The translations under genes and the position numbers were made by a program. The notes beneath the pieces are model-generated. The model saw nothing but the letters and a program-made list of their open reading frames with translations. It searched no databases and was not told the origin of the DNA. DNA of 64,000 nt from Acidimicrobiia bacterium (GTDB lineage: Bacteria > Actinomycetota > Acidimicrobiia > IMCC26256 > JAOSJL01). The first letter of the stretch is position 1. Each line of letters starts with the position of its first letter. The stretch lies in contig JAOSJL010000001.1 in NCBI GenBank assembly GCA_027494115.1, positions 2,725,937-2,789,936 on the forward strand, written 5' to 3'. Shown piece by piece: positions 55,733-63,933 of this stretch.

Positions 55733-56504
55733 CGCGACCTGCTCCGAGATACGCGGCTTGGACCTGTTCGTTGCCTCGGATTTCCTCGGAAGTACCGCAA
55801 GCGATGATCCGTCCGAACTCGAGGACGTAGACCCTCTGACACGTGCTCATCACGAGCCCGACATCGTGCTCCACGAGAAGCACGGCCAGGCCCTCGGACG
55901 AGATCTCCGTCAGGAGATTCCCCATCTCGGAAGTCTCCGAGGGATCGAGACCTGACGAAGGCTCGTCGAGCAGCAGCACCTTGGGCTCGGTGGCGAGCGC
56001 ACGCGCGAGCTCGACGAGGCGTGCGATGCCCGTTGGGAGGGAATCGACGTATTCATCGGCGATGTCGGCGATACCGACGCGCTCGAGGATCGGTTCCACG
56101 GTGGCATCCGCTTCACCCGTCACATCGCTGAACCGGTTGTGTAGTTCGGCGGCGACACGGACGTTGTCGCGAACGCTGAGAGAACCGAAGACCTCGAGCC
56201 GCTGGAACGTCCGCGCGAGCCCTCGGCGCGCACGCACGTGCGGGGCCGACCGCGAGAGGTTCTTCCCGTCCAACGTAACGGAGCCGCGTCGCATCGACTG
56301 GAGGCCGCAGATCGCGTTGAACAGGGTCGTCTTGCCGGCACCGTTGGGCCCGATCAGTCCCGTGACCGATCTCGCATCGACGTCGAGATTCACCTCGTCG
56401 AGCGCCAGGAGGCCACCGAAGCTGACGGTGACACCCTCCACCTCGAGGGCTGCCCCCGGAGCCTCGTCGAGGGCTGCCCCCGGAGCCTCGTCAACGGCTT
56501 CCAA
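55725..56504 (-). CDS. livG: LivG-like ABC transporter ATP-binding protein
   Basis: The 259-aa product has Walker A LIGPNGAGKTTLFNAICG, signature-like SLPTGIARLVELARAL, Walker B VLLLDEPSSGLDPSE and the H-loop VLLVEHDVGLVMSTCQ. The start is TTG at 56502-56504 with AGGAGG seven bases upstream. Its first residues repeat DEAPGAAL through a 24-base tandem duplication. It overlaps the end of the LivHM gene by 14 bases and the start of LivF by eight, forming a tight LivHM-LivG-LivF unit. Confidence 0.9.
   Translation of the reverse strand: MEAVDEAPGAALDEAPGAALEVEGVTVSFGGLLALDEVNLDVDARSVTGLIGPNGAGKTTLFNAICGLQSMRRGSVTLDGKNLSRSAPHVRARRGLARTFQRLEVFGSLSVRDNVRVAAELHNRFSDVTGEADATVEPILERVGIADIADEYVDSLPTGIARLVELARALATEPKVLLLDEPSSGLDPSETSEMGNLLTEISSEGLAVLLVEHDVGLVMSTCQRVYVLEFGRIIACGTSEEIRGNEQVQAAYLGAGRGD
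56445..56492. repeat. 24-base tandem duplication at the LivG N-terminus
   Basis: Two adjacent copies of the same 24 bases, starting GAGGGCTGCCCCCGGAGC, encode a doubled DEAPGAAL at the start of LivG and reach into the last bases of the overlapping LivHM gene. Confidence 0.9.
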
Positions 56505-58545
56505 CGGACACCTCCTCGATCGCCAGCTCCCGGTCGAGCGCCTCGATCTGAACGGGCGTCAGGTCCGCGCCGAGCGGGAGTGTCGCGTCCAGATCGGTGA
56601 GAGGATCGTGCTCGCCGTCGCCGTCGGCCTTGGTGCGACGCCCCAGGAACTGATCGCGCAGCCGTGCGGCGATCTCGGCCACAGCACCGTCGGGATTACG
56701 CGCCAGGGAGATCCCGACGACGGCGGGGGCGATGGCGGGCAGCCAGTCGAGCTCCGGGATCTCCTGGGAGATGATCGTGACGATGGCGAAGAAGAGCCCA
56801 CCGAGCAGCGCACCGCTCGCCGTGGAGACCCCTCCGATCACCGCCAGCAACAGGACGACGAGGCTCGCGACCATCGTGAACTCGACTGCTGTCACCGTTC
56901 CCTGGAATCCCCAGTAGACGGCACCACCGAGACCGGCGATGGCGGCCGACATCGTGAAGACCAGGAGCTTCGTGCGGTTGGTGCTCATGCCGAGGGTCGC
57001 GCACGCCGCCGGACTGTCGCGCATGGCGATCAGCCGGCGCCCGAACGCGGCGCGGCGCATGGCGAGGATACCGATGGCCAAGAGCGCGTAGACCACGGCC
57101 ATGAACACGAAGTACGTACCCTGGCTGTCCATGTTCAGTCCCGGCAGGTCGAGGCGCGGGACGAGGTTCGAGTCGGGTCCGAGGATGCTCTCCAGCCGGA
57201 AGATGAGCACCTCCATGAAAACGGCGAATGCCAGGGTCATGAGTGCGAGGTAGAGACCGTCGAGACGGAGGGCAGGGAGCGAAACGATCGCCCCCACCGC
57301 CGCCGTGATCGCCACGGCCATGAGGAGCCCCAACCACGGGCTCGTGTCCCCGAACTCGACCATGGCCCACGCCCCGACACCTGCGAAGGCGAGTTGGCCC
57401 AGAGACACCTGCCCCGCGTACCCGGTGAGCGGAAGCAGCGAGAGGACGACGAGCGCGAGACCGAGACCCTTCCCGAGCTCGAAGAGGTTGTCTGTCGAGG
57501 CGAACTGCACGACGAGCAAGGCAGCCGCGACGAGCAGGACACCTCCGAGCAATGACGAGCGCAGCGATGCCACCTTGACCTTCGACGCGGAGATGAGTCG
57601 TGATCCCCGCAGTCGTGCCTGCGGAAGTAGCAACAGGACGACGAACAGCATGATCGCTGGAATGGCGCTCGGCAGTGCTTGCAGATAACGGGGCAGTCGA
57701 TCGTCCGCGAACGCAAACGGGAGATAGCCGACGGTGTAGTTGACGAGGAGCCCCAGGATCATCGCCCCGAGAAACGTCATGGGGAGGCTCCTGAGCCGGC
57801 CCACCACGGCCGCGGCGTAAGCGTCGACGACGAGGAGGGTGATGACGATGATGTCGAGCGAGGAGAAGGCCGACGCCAGAAGAATCCCGGCGAGAGCAGC
57901 CAGTGAGGCGCCGAGCGCCCAGGCCGCCGCTCCCGCCCACGCCGGACGCGCCCCGTTGAGCGCCACGAGGTCACGATCATCAACCGTGGCTCGCATCGTG
58001 GTGCCGATTCGGGTGTTGTAGAGGAGGATGCGCAGCCCGACGGCGACCGCCACCGCGATGAAGAAGGTGATCGCGCGGTGCCAGGTGACGGGGACACCGA
58101 ACAGATCGGAGCCCCCTCCCTGGAAGAACCCGATACCGAAGAGCTCGAATCCCCCATCCTTGAAGAAGGGCGACACGACACGCCTCTGTGGTTCCCAGAT
58201 CTCTCCGGCGATGCCGATGAGGCCCACCAGGAGGCCCACCGTCACCACCAACGTCGTGGCCAGCGAAGCGCCGTACAGGCCCCGGATCAGAAGACGTTCG
58301 ATGAGGAGGCCGAACAGCGGCGCGATCACGACGACGATCAGCACGACCACCAGCAGAGCGGGCCAGCCGCTCTCCACCGTGAGCTGCCAGTAGAGAAAGG
58401 CGGCCATCATCCCGATGGCACCGTGGGCGAAGTTGAAGACGCCGGTGGTGGCGTAGGTCACGACGAGGCCGCTCGCCGACACGAAGAAGATGCCGCCGGC
58501 CGTCAGGCCGAAAACCGTGAACTCGACGAAGTCGTGGACGTTCAC
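56491..58545 (-). CDS. LivH-LivM fused branched-chain amino-acid-type ABC permease
   Basis: The 684-aa protein joins a LivH unit (FFVSASGLVVTYATTGVFNF, AHGAIGMMAAF) and, from about residue 340, a LivM unit (LVVLSLLPLTGYAGQVSLGQ, LAFAGVGAWAM, YLALMTLAFAVFMEVLIFRL, RDSPAACATLGMSTNRTKLL). About 16-18 membrane helices are expected. A hydrophilic tail of about 60 residues follows ARNPDGAVAEIAARLRDQFL. The start is GTG 58543-58545. Unlike the fusion at 47161-50036, its ATPases are separate. It forms the channel of the importer fed by the three tandem binding proteins. Confidence 0.9.
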   Translation of the reverse strand: MNVHDFVEFTVFGLTAGGIFFVSASGLVVTYATTGVFNFAHGAIGMMAAFLYWQLTVESGWPALLVVVLIVVVIAPLFGLLIERLLIRGLYGASLATTLVVTVGLLVGLIGIAGEIWEPQRRVVSPFFKDGGFELFGIGFFQGGGSDLFGVPVTWHRAITFFIAVAVAVGLRILLYNTRIGTTMRATVDDRDLVALNGARPAWAGAAAWALGASLAALAGILLASAFSSLDIIVITLLVVDAYAAAVVGRLRSLPMTFLGAMILGLLVNYTVGYLPFAFADDRLPRYLQALPSAIPAIMLFVVLLLLPQARLRGSRLISASKVKVASLRSSLLGGVLLVAAALLVVQFASTDNLFELGKGLGLALVVLSLLPLTGYAGQVSLGQLAFAGVGAWAMVEFGDTSPWLGLLMAVAITAAVGAIVSLPALRLDGLYLALMTLAFAVFMEVLIFRLESILGPDSNLVPRLDLPGLNMDSQGTYFVFMAVVYALLAIGILAMRRAAFGRRLIAMRDSPAACATLGMSTNRTKLLVFTMSAAIAGLGGAVYWGFQGTVTAVEFTMVASLVVLLLAVIGGVSTASGALLGGLFFAIVTIISQEIPELDWLPAIAPAVVGISLARNPDGAVAEIAARLRDQFLGRRTKADGDGEHDPLTDLDATLPLGADLTPVQIEALDRELAIEEVSVGSR
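56511..56516 (-). promoter_or_regulatory. Ribosome binding site AGGAGG for the TTG-started LivG
   Basis: AGGAGG on the minus strand lies seven bases before TTG 56502-56504, inside the LivHM coding region, and supports TTG as the LivG start. Confidence 0.75.
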
Positions 58546-58590
58546 GCCTCTACAACCGCCACGTCTCGGTGTCGATTTCGCTGCTCATTC

Positions 58591-58624
58591 GGTGCTCATC
58601 TCCGGTGCTCATCTCCGGTGCTCA
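58591..58624. repeat. 13-base tandem repeat GGTGCTCATCTCC between LivHM and the first binding protein
   Basis: Two full copies (58591-58603, 58604-58616) and eight bases of a third fill part of the 106-base non-coding spacer just upstream of the LivHM start. The unit is not a multiple of three, consistent with a non-coding place. Confidence 0.85.
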
Positions 58625-58651
58625 CAGACCCAGGTCGTCGTCGCTGTCCGC

Positions 58652-59980
58652 TCACTTCAGTTCTTGTTCGACACGGGGGAGACGGTTGCCTTCGATGCAC
58701 TCGAAACCCTCCTCGGGGAACTCCCGCACGAACTCGCCGTCTTGCACCTGGACGTACATGAAGCAGTCCGTCCCGATGTTCTCACCCGGATTCGTGGGGA
58801 CGTGCATGCCCAGACCGTCCCACTCGGTGATCGAGTGCAGTTCGTCCATCAGTCCCTCTCGGGTGAGATCACTCCCCAACGCCTTCGCCGCCGTCGCGAA
58901 CAACAACCCGGCGGACCACGACTGCACGCTGAGCGCGTCGGGTGAAGCGCCCGGGGTCGTCTTCTCGATCCAGTCGAGGTAGGTCTGCAGCATCTCGCTG
59001 GTGCCGGCCTCCTCGAAGGGAACGGTCGTCACGTAGACGTGGACCCCCTCCGCCGTCGATCCGGCAGCCTCGAGGAAGGCGTCGGTGTAGACCTGCTGGC
59101 CGGCGTCGATCCACTCGGGCGCGTAGCCCTGGGTTTCGGCCTCGAGCAGGAAGTTGGCGAGGTCGACGTCTTCGGCCTGCACGTACACGTACTCGGCACC
59201 CTTGTCCTTCATGGACTTGACGCGGGGTTGCCAGTCGGTGGTGCTCTCCCCGATCCCGATGTCGTCGTCGATGACCCAGTCGAACCCGATCTGTTCGTAG
59301 ATGTCCACCTGTAGGTCGGCCTGCTGGCGTGCCGCACTCGGAGCGGCGAACATCGCGGCGTTCTCCGCAGCGTTCGGTGCCTCGTCGATGACGTAGAGTC
59401 CCGGACCCTTGACCCACGAGTCCGGCGGGTTGGGGAGCGGCTGGACCATGAGCGTCGTGTCTCCTGACGCCGCGGGAGAACCCGTGATACCCGGTACGCT
59501 CGGGATCCCACACTCGAGCTGTGCCGGGAGGCCCGCGTCGTCGAAGAGCGAGCCGTTGCCCACCATCGCGAACGCGTTCTTGCACGCCTTCTCGACCGCT
59601 TGGAGGTGCTCGGTGAGCTTTGAGTCCAACGTGTCGAGCACGAGCTCGCGACCGTTCACGCCACCCAGCGAATTGCAGTACGCCACGAAGGCCTCCATCG
59701 CCTCCTGGTTCTGCTGGAAGAGCCCCGGCACACCCGGGACCTCGATGTCGGCGATGTTCGCGATCGTGATCGAGTCGTCGGTCACGCCGATGTCGGTGGC
59801 ACCCGAGGCATCGCCCTCGCCACACGGCGACTCGATCGTGCTCTCCGACGGCTCACCGGCCTGGTCGGTGGAATCAGGGACACCACCTTGCGCCACCACG
59901 GCCTGGTCGTCGGTTCGTGAGCCGCACGCCGCTGCCAGCAGGCCGACCACGACCACGAGCGCGCCGACCCGAGTCCTCAT
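58652..59980 (-). CDS. ABC substrate-binding lipoprotein, tandem paralogue 1
   Basis: The 442-aa product starts at ATG 59978-59980 with GGGGGGAA upstream. The signal (RTRVGALVVVVGLLAAACGS) has lipobox LAAAC. Peripla_BP_6 landmarks are VTDDSITIANIADIEVPGVP, CNSLGGVNGRELVLDTLDSK and NAFAMVGNGSLFDDAG. It differs from copies 2 and 3 in the pocket-side region (SGDTTLMVQPLPNPPDSWVK) and at the very end: five Gs at 58675-58679, where the others have four, change the tail from PVSNKN to PRVEQELK. It is the copy closest to the LivHM permease. Confidence 0.9.
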   Translation of the reverse strand: MRTRVGALVVVVGLLAAACGSRTDDQAVVAQGGVPDSTDQAGEPSESTIESPCGEGDASGATDIGVTDDSITIANIADIEVPGVPGLFQQNQEAMEAFVAYCNSLGGVNGRELVLDTLDSKLTEHLQAVEKACKNAFAMVGNGSLFDDAGLPAQLECGIPSVPGITGSPAASGDTTLMVQPLPNPPDSWVKGPGLYVIDEAPNAAENAAMFAAPSAARQQADLQVDIYEQIGFDWVIDDDIGIGESTTDWQPRVKSMKDKGAEYVYVQAEDVDLANFLLEAETQGYAPEWIDAGQQVYTDAFLEAAGSTAEGVHVYVTTVPFEEAGTSEMLQTYLDWIEKTTPGASPDALSVQSWSAGLLFATAAKALGSDLTREGLMDELHSITEWDGLGMHVPTNPGENIGTDCFMYVQVQDGEFVREFPEEGFECIEGNRLPRVEQELK

Positions 59981-60039
59981 CTGATTCCCCCCAAACTGGA
60001 TGAAACGCACGCGAGACAGGGCAGCATGACAGAGTCGCG
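59981..60039 (-). promoter_or_regulatory. Conserved leader of binding-protein copy 1
   Basis: These 59 bases upstream of the copy 1 ATG are repeated almost unchanged before copies 2 and 3. They contain the GGGGGGAA ribosome site and, on the minus strand, the block GACTCTGTCATGCTGCCCTG. A weak promoter (TTGAAC, 17 bases, CATGCT) could overlap the far end. Confidence 0.4.
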
Positions 60040-60099
60040 CCACATGTTCAATGCAGCGGGTTCGATGCGCCGTTCAAGGCGCCGGGTGTCCCGCCGCTC

Positions 60100-61422
60100 T
60101 CAGTTCTTGTTCGACACGGGGAGACGGTTGCCTTCGATGCACTCGAAACCCTCCTCGGGGAACTCCCGCACGAACTCACCGTCTTGCACCTGGACGTACA
60201 TGAAGCAGTTCGTCCCGATGTTCTCACCCGGATTGGCCGGCACATGCATGCCGAGACCGTCCCACTCGGTGATCGAGTGCAGTTCGTCCATCAGTCCCTC
60301 TCGGGTGAGATCGCTCCCCAACGCCTTGGCTGCCGTCGCGAACAACAACCCGGCGGACCACGACTGCACGCCGAGCGCGTCGGGTGAAGCACCCGGGACC
60401 GTCTTCTCGAGCCAGTCGAGGTAGGTCTGCATCATCTCGCTGGTGCCGGCCTCCTCGAAGGGAACGGTCGTCACGTAGACGTGGACTCCCTCCGCCGTGG
60501 TCCCCGCCGCCTCGAGGAAGGCGTCGGTGTAGACCTGCTGGCCGGCGTCAACCCACTCGGGGTCGTATCCCTGGGTTTCGGCCTCGAGCAGGAAGTTGGC
60601 GAGGTCGACGTCTTCGGCCTGCACGTAGACGTACTCGGCACCCTTGTCCTTCATGGACTTGACGCGGGGTTGCCAGTCGGTGGTGCTCTCCCCGATCCCG
60701 ATGTCGTCGTCGATGACCCAGTCGAACCCGATCTGTTCGTAGATGTCCACCTGCCTGTCGGCCTGCTGGCGTGCCGCACTCGGAGCGGCGAACATCGCGG
60801 CGTTCTCCGCAGCGTTCGGTGCCTCGTCGATGACGTGCAGTCCCGGACCTTTCGGCCACGAGTCCGGAGGGTTGGGGATCGGCTGGACCGTGAGCGTCTT
60901 CTCTCCTCCCGCCGCGGGAGAACCCGTGATACCCGGTACGTTCGGGATCCCACACTCGAGCTGTGCCGGGATACCCGCGTCGTCGAAGACCGCGCCGTTG
61001 CCCACCATCGCGAACGCGTTCTTGCACGCCTTCTCGACCGCCTGGAGGTGCTCGGTGAGCTTCGAGTCCAACTTGTCGAGCACGAGCTCGCGACCGTTCA
61101 CGCCACCCAGCGAATTGCAGTACGCCACGAAGGACTCCATCGCCTCCTGGTTCTGCTGGAAGAGCCCCGGCACACCCGGGACCTCGAGGTCGGCGACGTT
61201 GGCGATCGTGATCGAGTCGTCGGTCACGCCGATGTCGGTGGCACCCGAGGCATCGCCCTCGCCACACGGCGACTCGATCGTGCTCTCCGACGGCTCACCG
61301 GCCTGGTCGGTGGAATCAGGGACACCACCTTGCGCCACCACGGCCTGGTCGTCGGTTCGTGAGCCGCACGCCGCTGCCAACAGGCCGACCACGACCACGA
61401 GCACGCCGACCCGAGTCCTCAT
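60100..61422 (-). CDS. ABC substrate-binding lipoprotein, tandem paralogue 2
   Basis: The 440-aa product starts at ATG 61420-61422 and has the same lipoprotein signal and fold as its neighbours (VTDDSITIANVADLEVPGVP). It differs in the region GIPNVPGITGSPAAGGEKTL and TVQPIPNPPDSWPKGPGLHV, in NGAVFDDAG instead of NGSLFDDAG, and in QQADRQVDIYEQIG. It ends PVSNKN. The frame is complete, so this is the reference for judging indels in copies 1 and 3. It has its own ribosome site and leader. Confidence 0.92.
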   Translation of the reverse strand: MRTRVGVLVVVVGLLAAACGSRTDDQAVVAQGGVPDSTDQAGEPSESTIESPCGEGDASGATDIGVTDDSITIANVADLEVPGVPGLFQQNQEAMESFVAYCNSLGGVNGRELVLDKLDSKLTEHLQAVEKACKNAFAMVGNGAVFDDAGIPAQLECGIPNVPGITGSPAAGGEKTLTVQPIPNPPDSWPKGPGLHVIDEAPNAAENAAMFAAPSAARQQADRQVDIYEQIGFDWVIDDDIGIGESTTDWQPRVKSMKDKGAEYVYVQAEDVDLANFLLEAETQGYDPEWVDAGQQVYTDAFLEAAGTTAEGVHVYVTTVPFEEAGTSEMMQTYLDWLEKTVPGASPDALGVQSWSAGLLFATAAKALGSDLTREGLMDELHSITEWDGLGMHVPANPGENIGTNCFMYVQVQDGEFVREFPEEGFECIEGNRLPVSNKN

Positions 61423-61480
61423 CAGATTCCCCCAAACTGGATGAAACGCACGCGAGACAGGGCAGCATGGCAGAGTCACG
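61423..61480 (-). promoter_or_regulatory. Conserved leader of binding-protein copy 2
   Basis: The second copy of the leader, with GGGGGA before the ATG and the block GACTCTGCCATGCTGCCCTG. Its conservation beyond the ribosome site suggests a function in transcription or mRNA folding. Confidence 0.4.
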
Positions 61481-61537
61481 CACGATGTTCAACGGGCCGC
61501 TCACGACGCCCTTGAATGCACCGGGTACCCGCCGCTC

Positions 61538-62861
61538 TCAGTTCTTGTTCGACACGGGGAGGCGGTTGCCTTCGATGCACTCGAAGCCTTCGCCGGGGAA
61601 CTCCCGCACGAACTCACCGTCTTGCACCTGGACGTACATGAAGCAGTCCGTCCCGATGTTCTCGCCCGGATTCGTGGGGACGTGCATGCCCAGACCATCC
61701 CACTCGGTGATCGAGTGCAGTTCGTCCATCAGTCCCTCTCCGGGTGAGATCGCTCCCCAACGCCTTCGCCGCCGTCGCGAACAACAACCCGGCGGACCAC
61801 GACTGCACGGCGAGCGCGTCCGGTGTGGCGCCGGGGATTGTCTTTTCCAACCAGTCGAGGTAGGTCTGCATCATCTCGCTGGTGCCGGCCTCTTCGAAGG
61901 GAACGATCGTCACGTAGACGTGAACTCCCTCCGCCGTGGTCCCCGCTGCCTCGAGGAAGGCGTCGTTGTAGACCTGCTGGCCGGCGTCGATCCACTCGGG
62001 CGCGTAGCTCTGGGTTTCGGCCTCGAGCAGGAAGTTGGCGAGGTCGACGTCTTCGGCCTGGATGAACACGTACTCGGCACCCTTGTCCTTCATCGACTTG
62101 ACGCGGGATTGCCAATCGGTGGTGCTCTCCCCGATCCCCATGTCGTCGTCGATGATCCAGTCGAACCCGATCTGTTCGTAGATGTCCACCTGTAGGTCCG
62201 CCTGCTGGCGTGCCACACTCGGAGCGGCGAACATCGCGGCATTCTCCGCAGCGTTCGGTGCCTCGTCGACGACGTAGAGTCCCGGACCTTTGACCCATGA
62301 GGCCGGCGGGTTGGGAATCGGCTGGACCGTGAGAGTCGTCTCTCCTGACGCCGCGGGAGAACCCGTGATACCCGGCACGCTGGGGATCCCGCACTCGAGC
62401 TGTGCCGGGAGGCCCGCGTCGTCGAAGACCGCGCCGTTGCCCACCATGGCGAAAGCACTCGTGCACGCCTTCTCGACCGCTTGGAGGTGCTCGGTCATCT
62501 TCGAGTCGAGCTTGTCGAGCACGAGCTCGCGACCGTTCACGCCACCCATCGAATTGCAGTACGCCACGAAGGCCTCCATCGCCTCCTGGTTCTGCTGGAA
62601 GAGCCCGGGCACACCCGGTACGGCGACGTCGGCGACGTTGGCGATCGTGATCGAGTCGTCGGTCACGCCGATGTCGGTGGCACCCGAGGCGTCGCCCTCG
62701 CCACACGGCGACTCGATCGTGCTCTCCGACGGCTCACCAGCCTGATCGGTGGAATCAGGAACACCACCCTGCGCCACCACGGCCTGGTCGTCGGTTCGTG
62801 AGCCGCACGCCGCTGCCAGCAGGCCGACCACGACCACGAGCGCGCCCAGCCGAGTCCTCAT
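61538..62861 (-). CDS. ABC substrate-binding lipoprotein, tandem paralogue 3, frameshifted by one base
   Basis: ATG 62859-62861 opens the same signal (RTRLGALVVVVGLLAAACGS). The protein matches copies 1 and 2 up to AKALGSDLTR, where CTCTCCGGG at about 61737-61743 has one C more than CTCTCGGG in both sister genes. The conserved end (MDELHSITEWDGLGMHVPTN) continues one frame over. Removing the base gives 440 aa, the length of copy 2. Distinct residues include KMTEHLQAVEKACTSAFAM, ASWVKGPGLYVVDE and WIIDDDMGIGE. It is the first of the three in transcription order. Confidence 0.9.
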
Positions 62862-62920
62862 CTGATTCCCCCAAACCTGCATGAACCGCACGCGAGCCAG
62901 CGCAGCATGCCAGAGTCGCG
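62862..62920 (-). promoter_or_regulatory. Conserved leader of binding-protein copy 3
   Basis: The third, most diverged copy of the leader (GACTCTGGCATGCTGCGCTG block; GGGGGA ribosome site). As the first gene of the roughly 17-kb series it may hold the main promoter; it is divergent from the membrane protein at 63002. Confidence 0.4.
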
Positions 62921-63001
62921 CCCGATGATCGATGCACCCCGCGGAGCCCACCGGACCGACAGGCCCAGGATCGTGGGTCCTCGAACGCTACGGTCCGGAC
63001 C

Positions 63002-63898
63002 GTGAGCGGCGTCCGGCGGTCCGCGGGCAGTTCGTTCGTCGTCGTGGGCCTCCTGTTGGCGACGATCGCCTGGAGCGCTCTCGTCCTGCGCCTCACGGTG
63101 CTCGATGCGTCGCGTCTGGCCGACTCGGCCGAGGAGGTCCTGCGAGCGAACGAGGTCCGCAAGGCGCTCGGCGGCAGGCTCGAGGAGCAGCTCGCGCCGG
63201 TCGTTCCGCTAGAAGCGGGAACACCCGAATTCGCGGCCGTGACCGACGCCACGCTCGACGACCCCCGTTTCATCAGCGCCTTTTCGGCCTCGCTGGTGGC
63301 GCTGCACGATCGTGTGTTCCAGGGATCCGAGTCGTCGCTGATCCTCGACCCCGGCGCGGTCGGCGCCGCCTCCTCCGACAGCTTGGCCGCCGTCGACCCG
63401 TCGCTGGCCGCCCAGGTCCCGGCCGACCTGCGACCCGACGTCCCGCTCACCACGATCGACGACCTGCCGAACCTCTCGTGGCTGAGCAATCTCGTGACGG
63501 CCGTGGCGATCCTCGGAGGGATCGGGGCGGTGGTGCTGCTCACCCTCGGCGTGACCACGACACCGCACCGACGTGTTCCCCTCCGACGGATCGGCCGTTT
63601 CGCGCTGGTGCTCGCGGCCGTCCAGCTGCTCGTGGCACTCCTGGTCCCCTCTCTCCTGTTGCTCGTGTTCGACGGTGGCTGGCCCGAGGTGGGCATCCGC
63701 GCGTGGCGGGCGTTCGCGTGGGGTCTCGTGATCCCCGCCGCGGCTCTGGGTTTCGTCGGCGCCGCGTCTCTGGTGATCGCCCGGTCGCAGGCCCGATCAC
63801 CCGCCCACCCCGCAGCCGCGCACGGTGCGCCGTCGGCACCCGAACCGCGGGCCTCGGGGAAGGACCGCGTCCGGAACTGGGTCTGGCCCGACGACTGA
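63002..63898 (+). CDS. Membrane protein of unknown function, about four helices
   Basis: The 298-aa product starts at GTG 63002. Helix 1 is SFVVVGLLLATIAWSALVLR, then about 130 residues face outward (ADSAEEVLRANEVRKALGGR, FISAFSASLVALHDRVFQGS), then three helices (LVTAVAILGGIGAVVLLTLG, FALVLAAVQLLVALLVPSLL, GLVIPAAALGFVGAASLVIA) and a basic tail. The shape resembles actinobacterial membrane proteins with an extracellular loop that have no assigned role. It precedes the dehalogenase-like gene by 35 bases. Confidence 0.72.
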   Translation: MSGVRRSAGSSFVVVGLLLATIAWSALVLRLTVLDASRLADSAEEVLRANEVRKALGGRLEEQLAPVVPLEAGTPEFAAVTDATLDDPRFISAFSASLVALHDRVFQGSESSLILDPGAVGAASSDSLAAVDPSLAAQVPADLRPDVPLTTIDDLPNLSWLSNLVTAVAILGGIGAVVLLTLGVTTTPHRRVPLRRIGRFALVLAAVQLLVALLVPSLLLLVFDGGWPEVGIRAWRAFAWGLVIPAAALGFVGAASLVIARSQARSPAHPAAAHGAPSAPEPRASGKDRVRNWVWPDD

Positions 63899-63933
63899 GA
63901 GAACGACAACAAGACGACAACGAAAGGCGCGTG

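Larger units (their letters stand above)
58652..62920. repeat. Tandem segmental triplication of a binding-protein gene with its leader
   Basis: Three head-to-tail units of about 1.4 kb (58652-60039, 60100-61480, 61538-62920) carry nearly identical coding sequence and a conserved leader of about 60 bases. The junctions between units are more divergent. The proteins differ by scattered substitutions and share long identical stretches such as AENAAMFAAPS and GFDW, so the triplication is fairly recent but older than a pure assembly duplication. Confidence 0.93.

Noticed and set aside
58591-58624. Possible iteron-type origin
   Set aside because: Only two and a half 13-base units, no AT-rich region and no replication gene nearby.
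60037-60062. A strong sigma-70-like promoter before binding-protein copy 1
   Set aside because: TTGAAC and CATGCT with a 17-base spacer are weak, and the TTGAAC part is lost in copy 3; kept only as a note in the leader entry.
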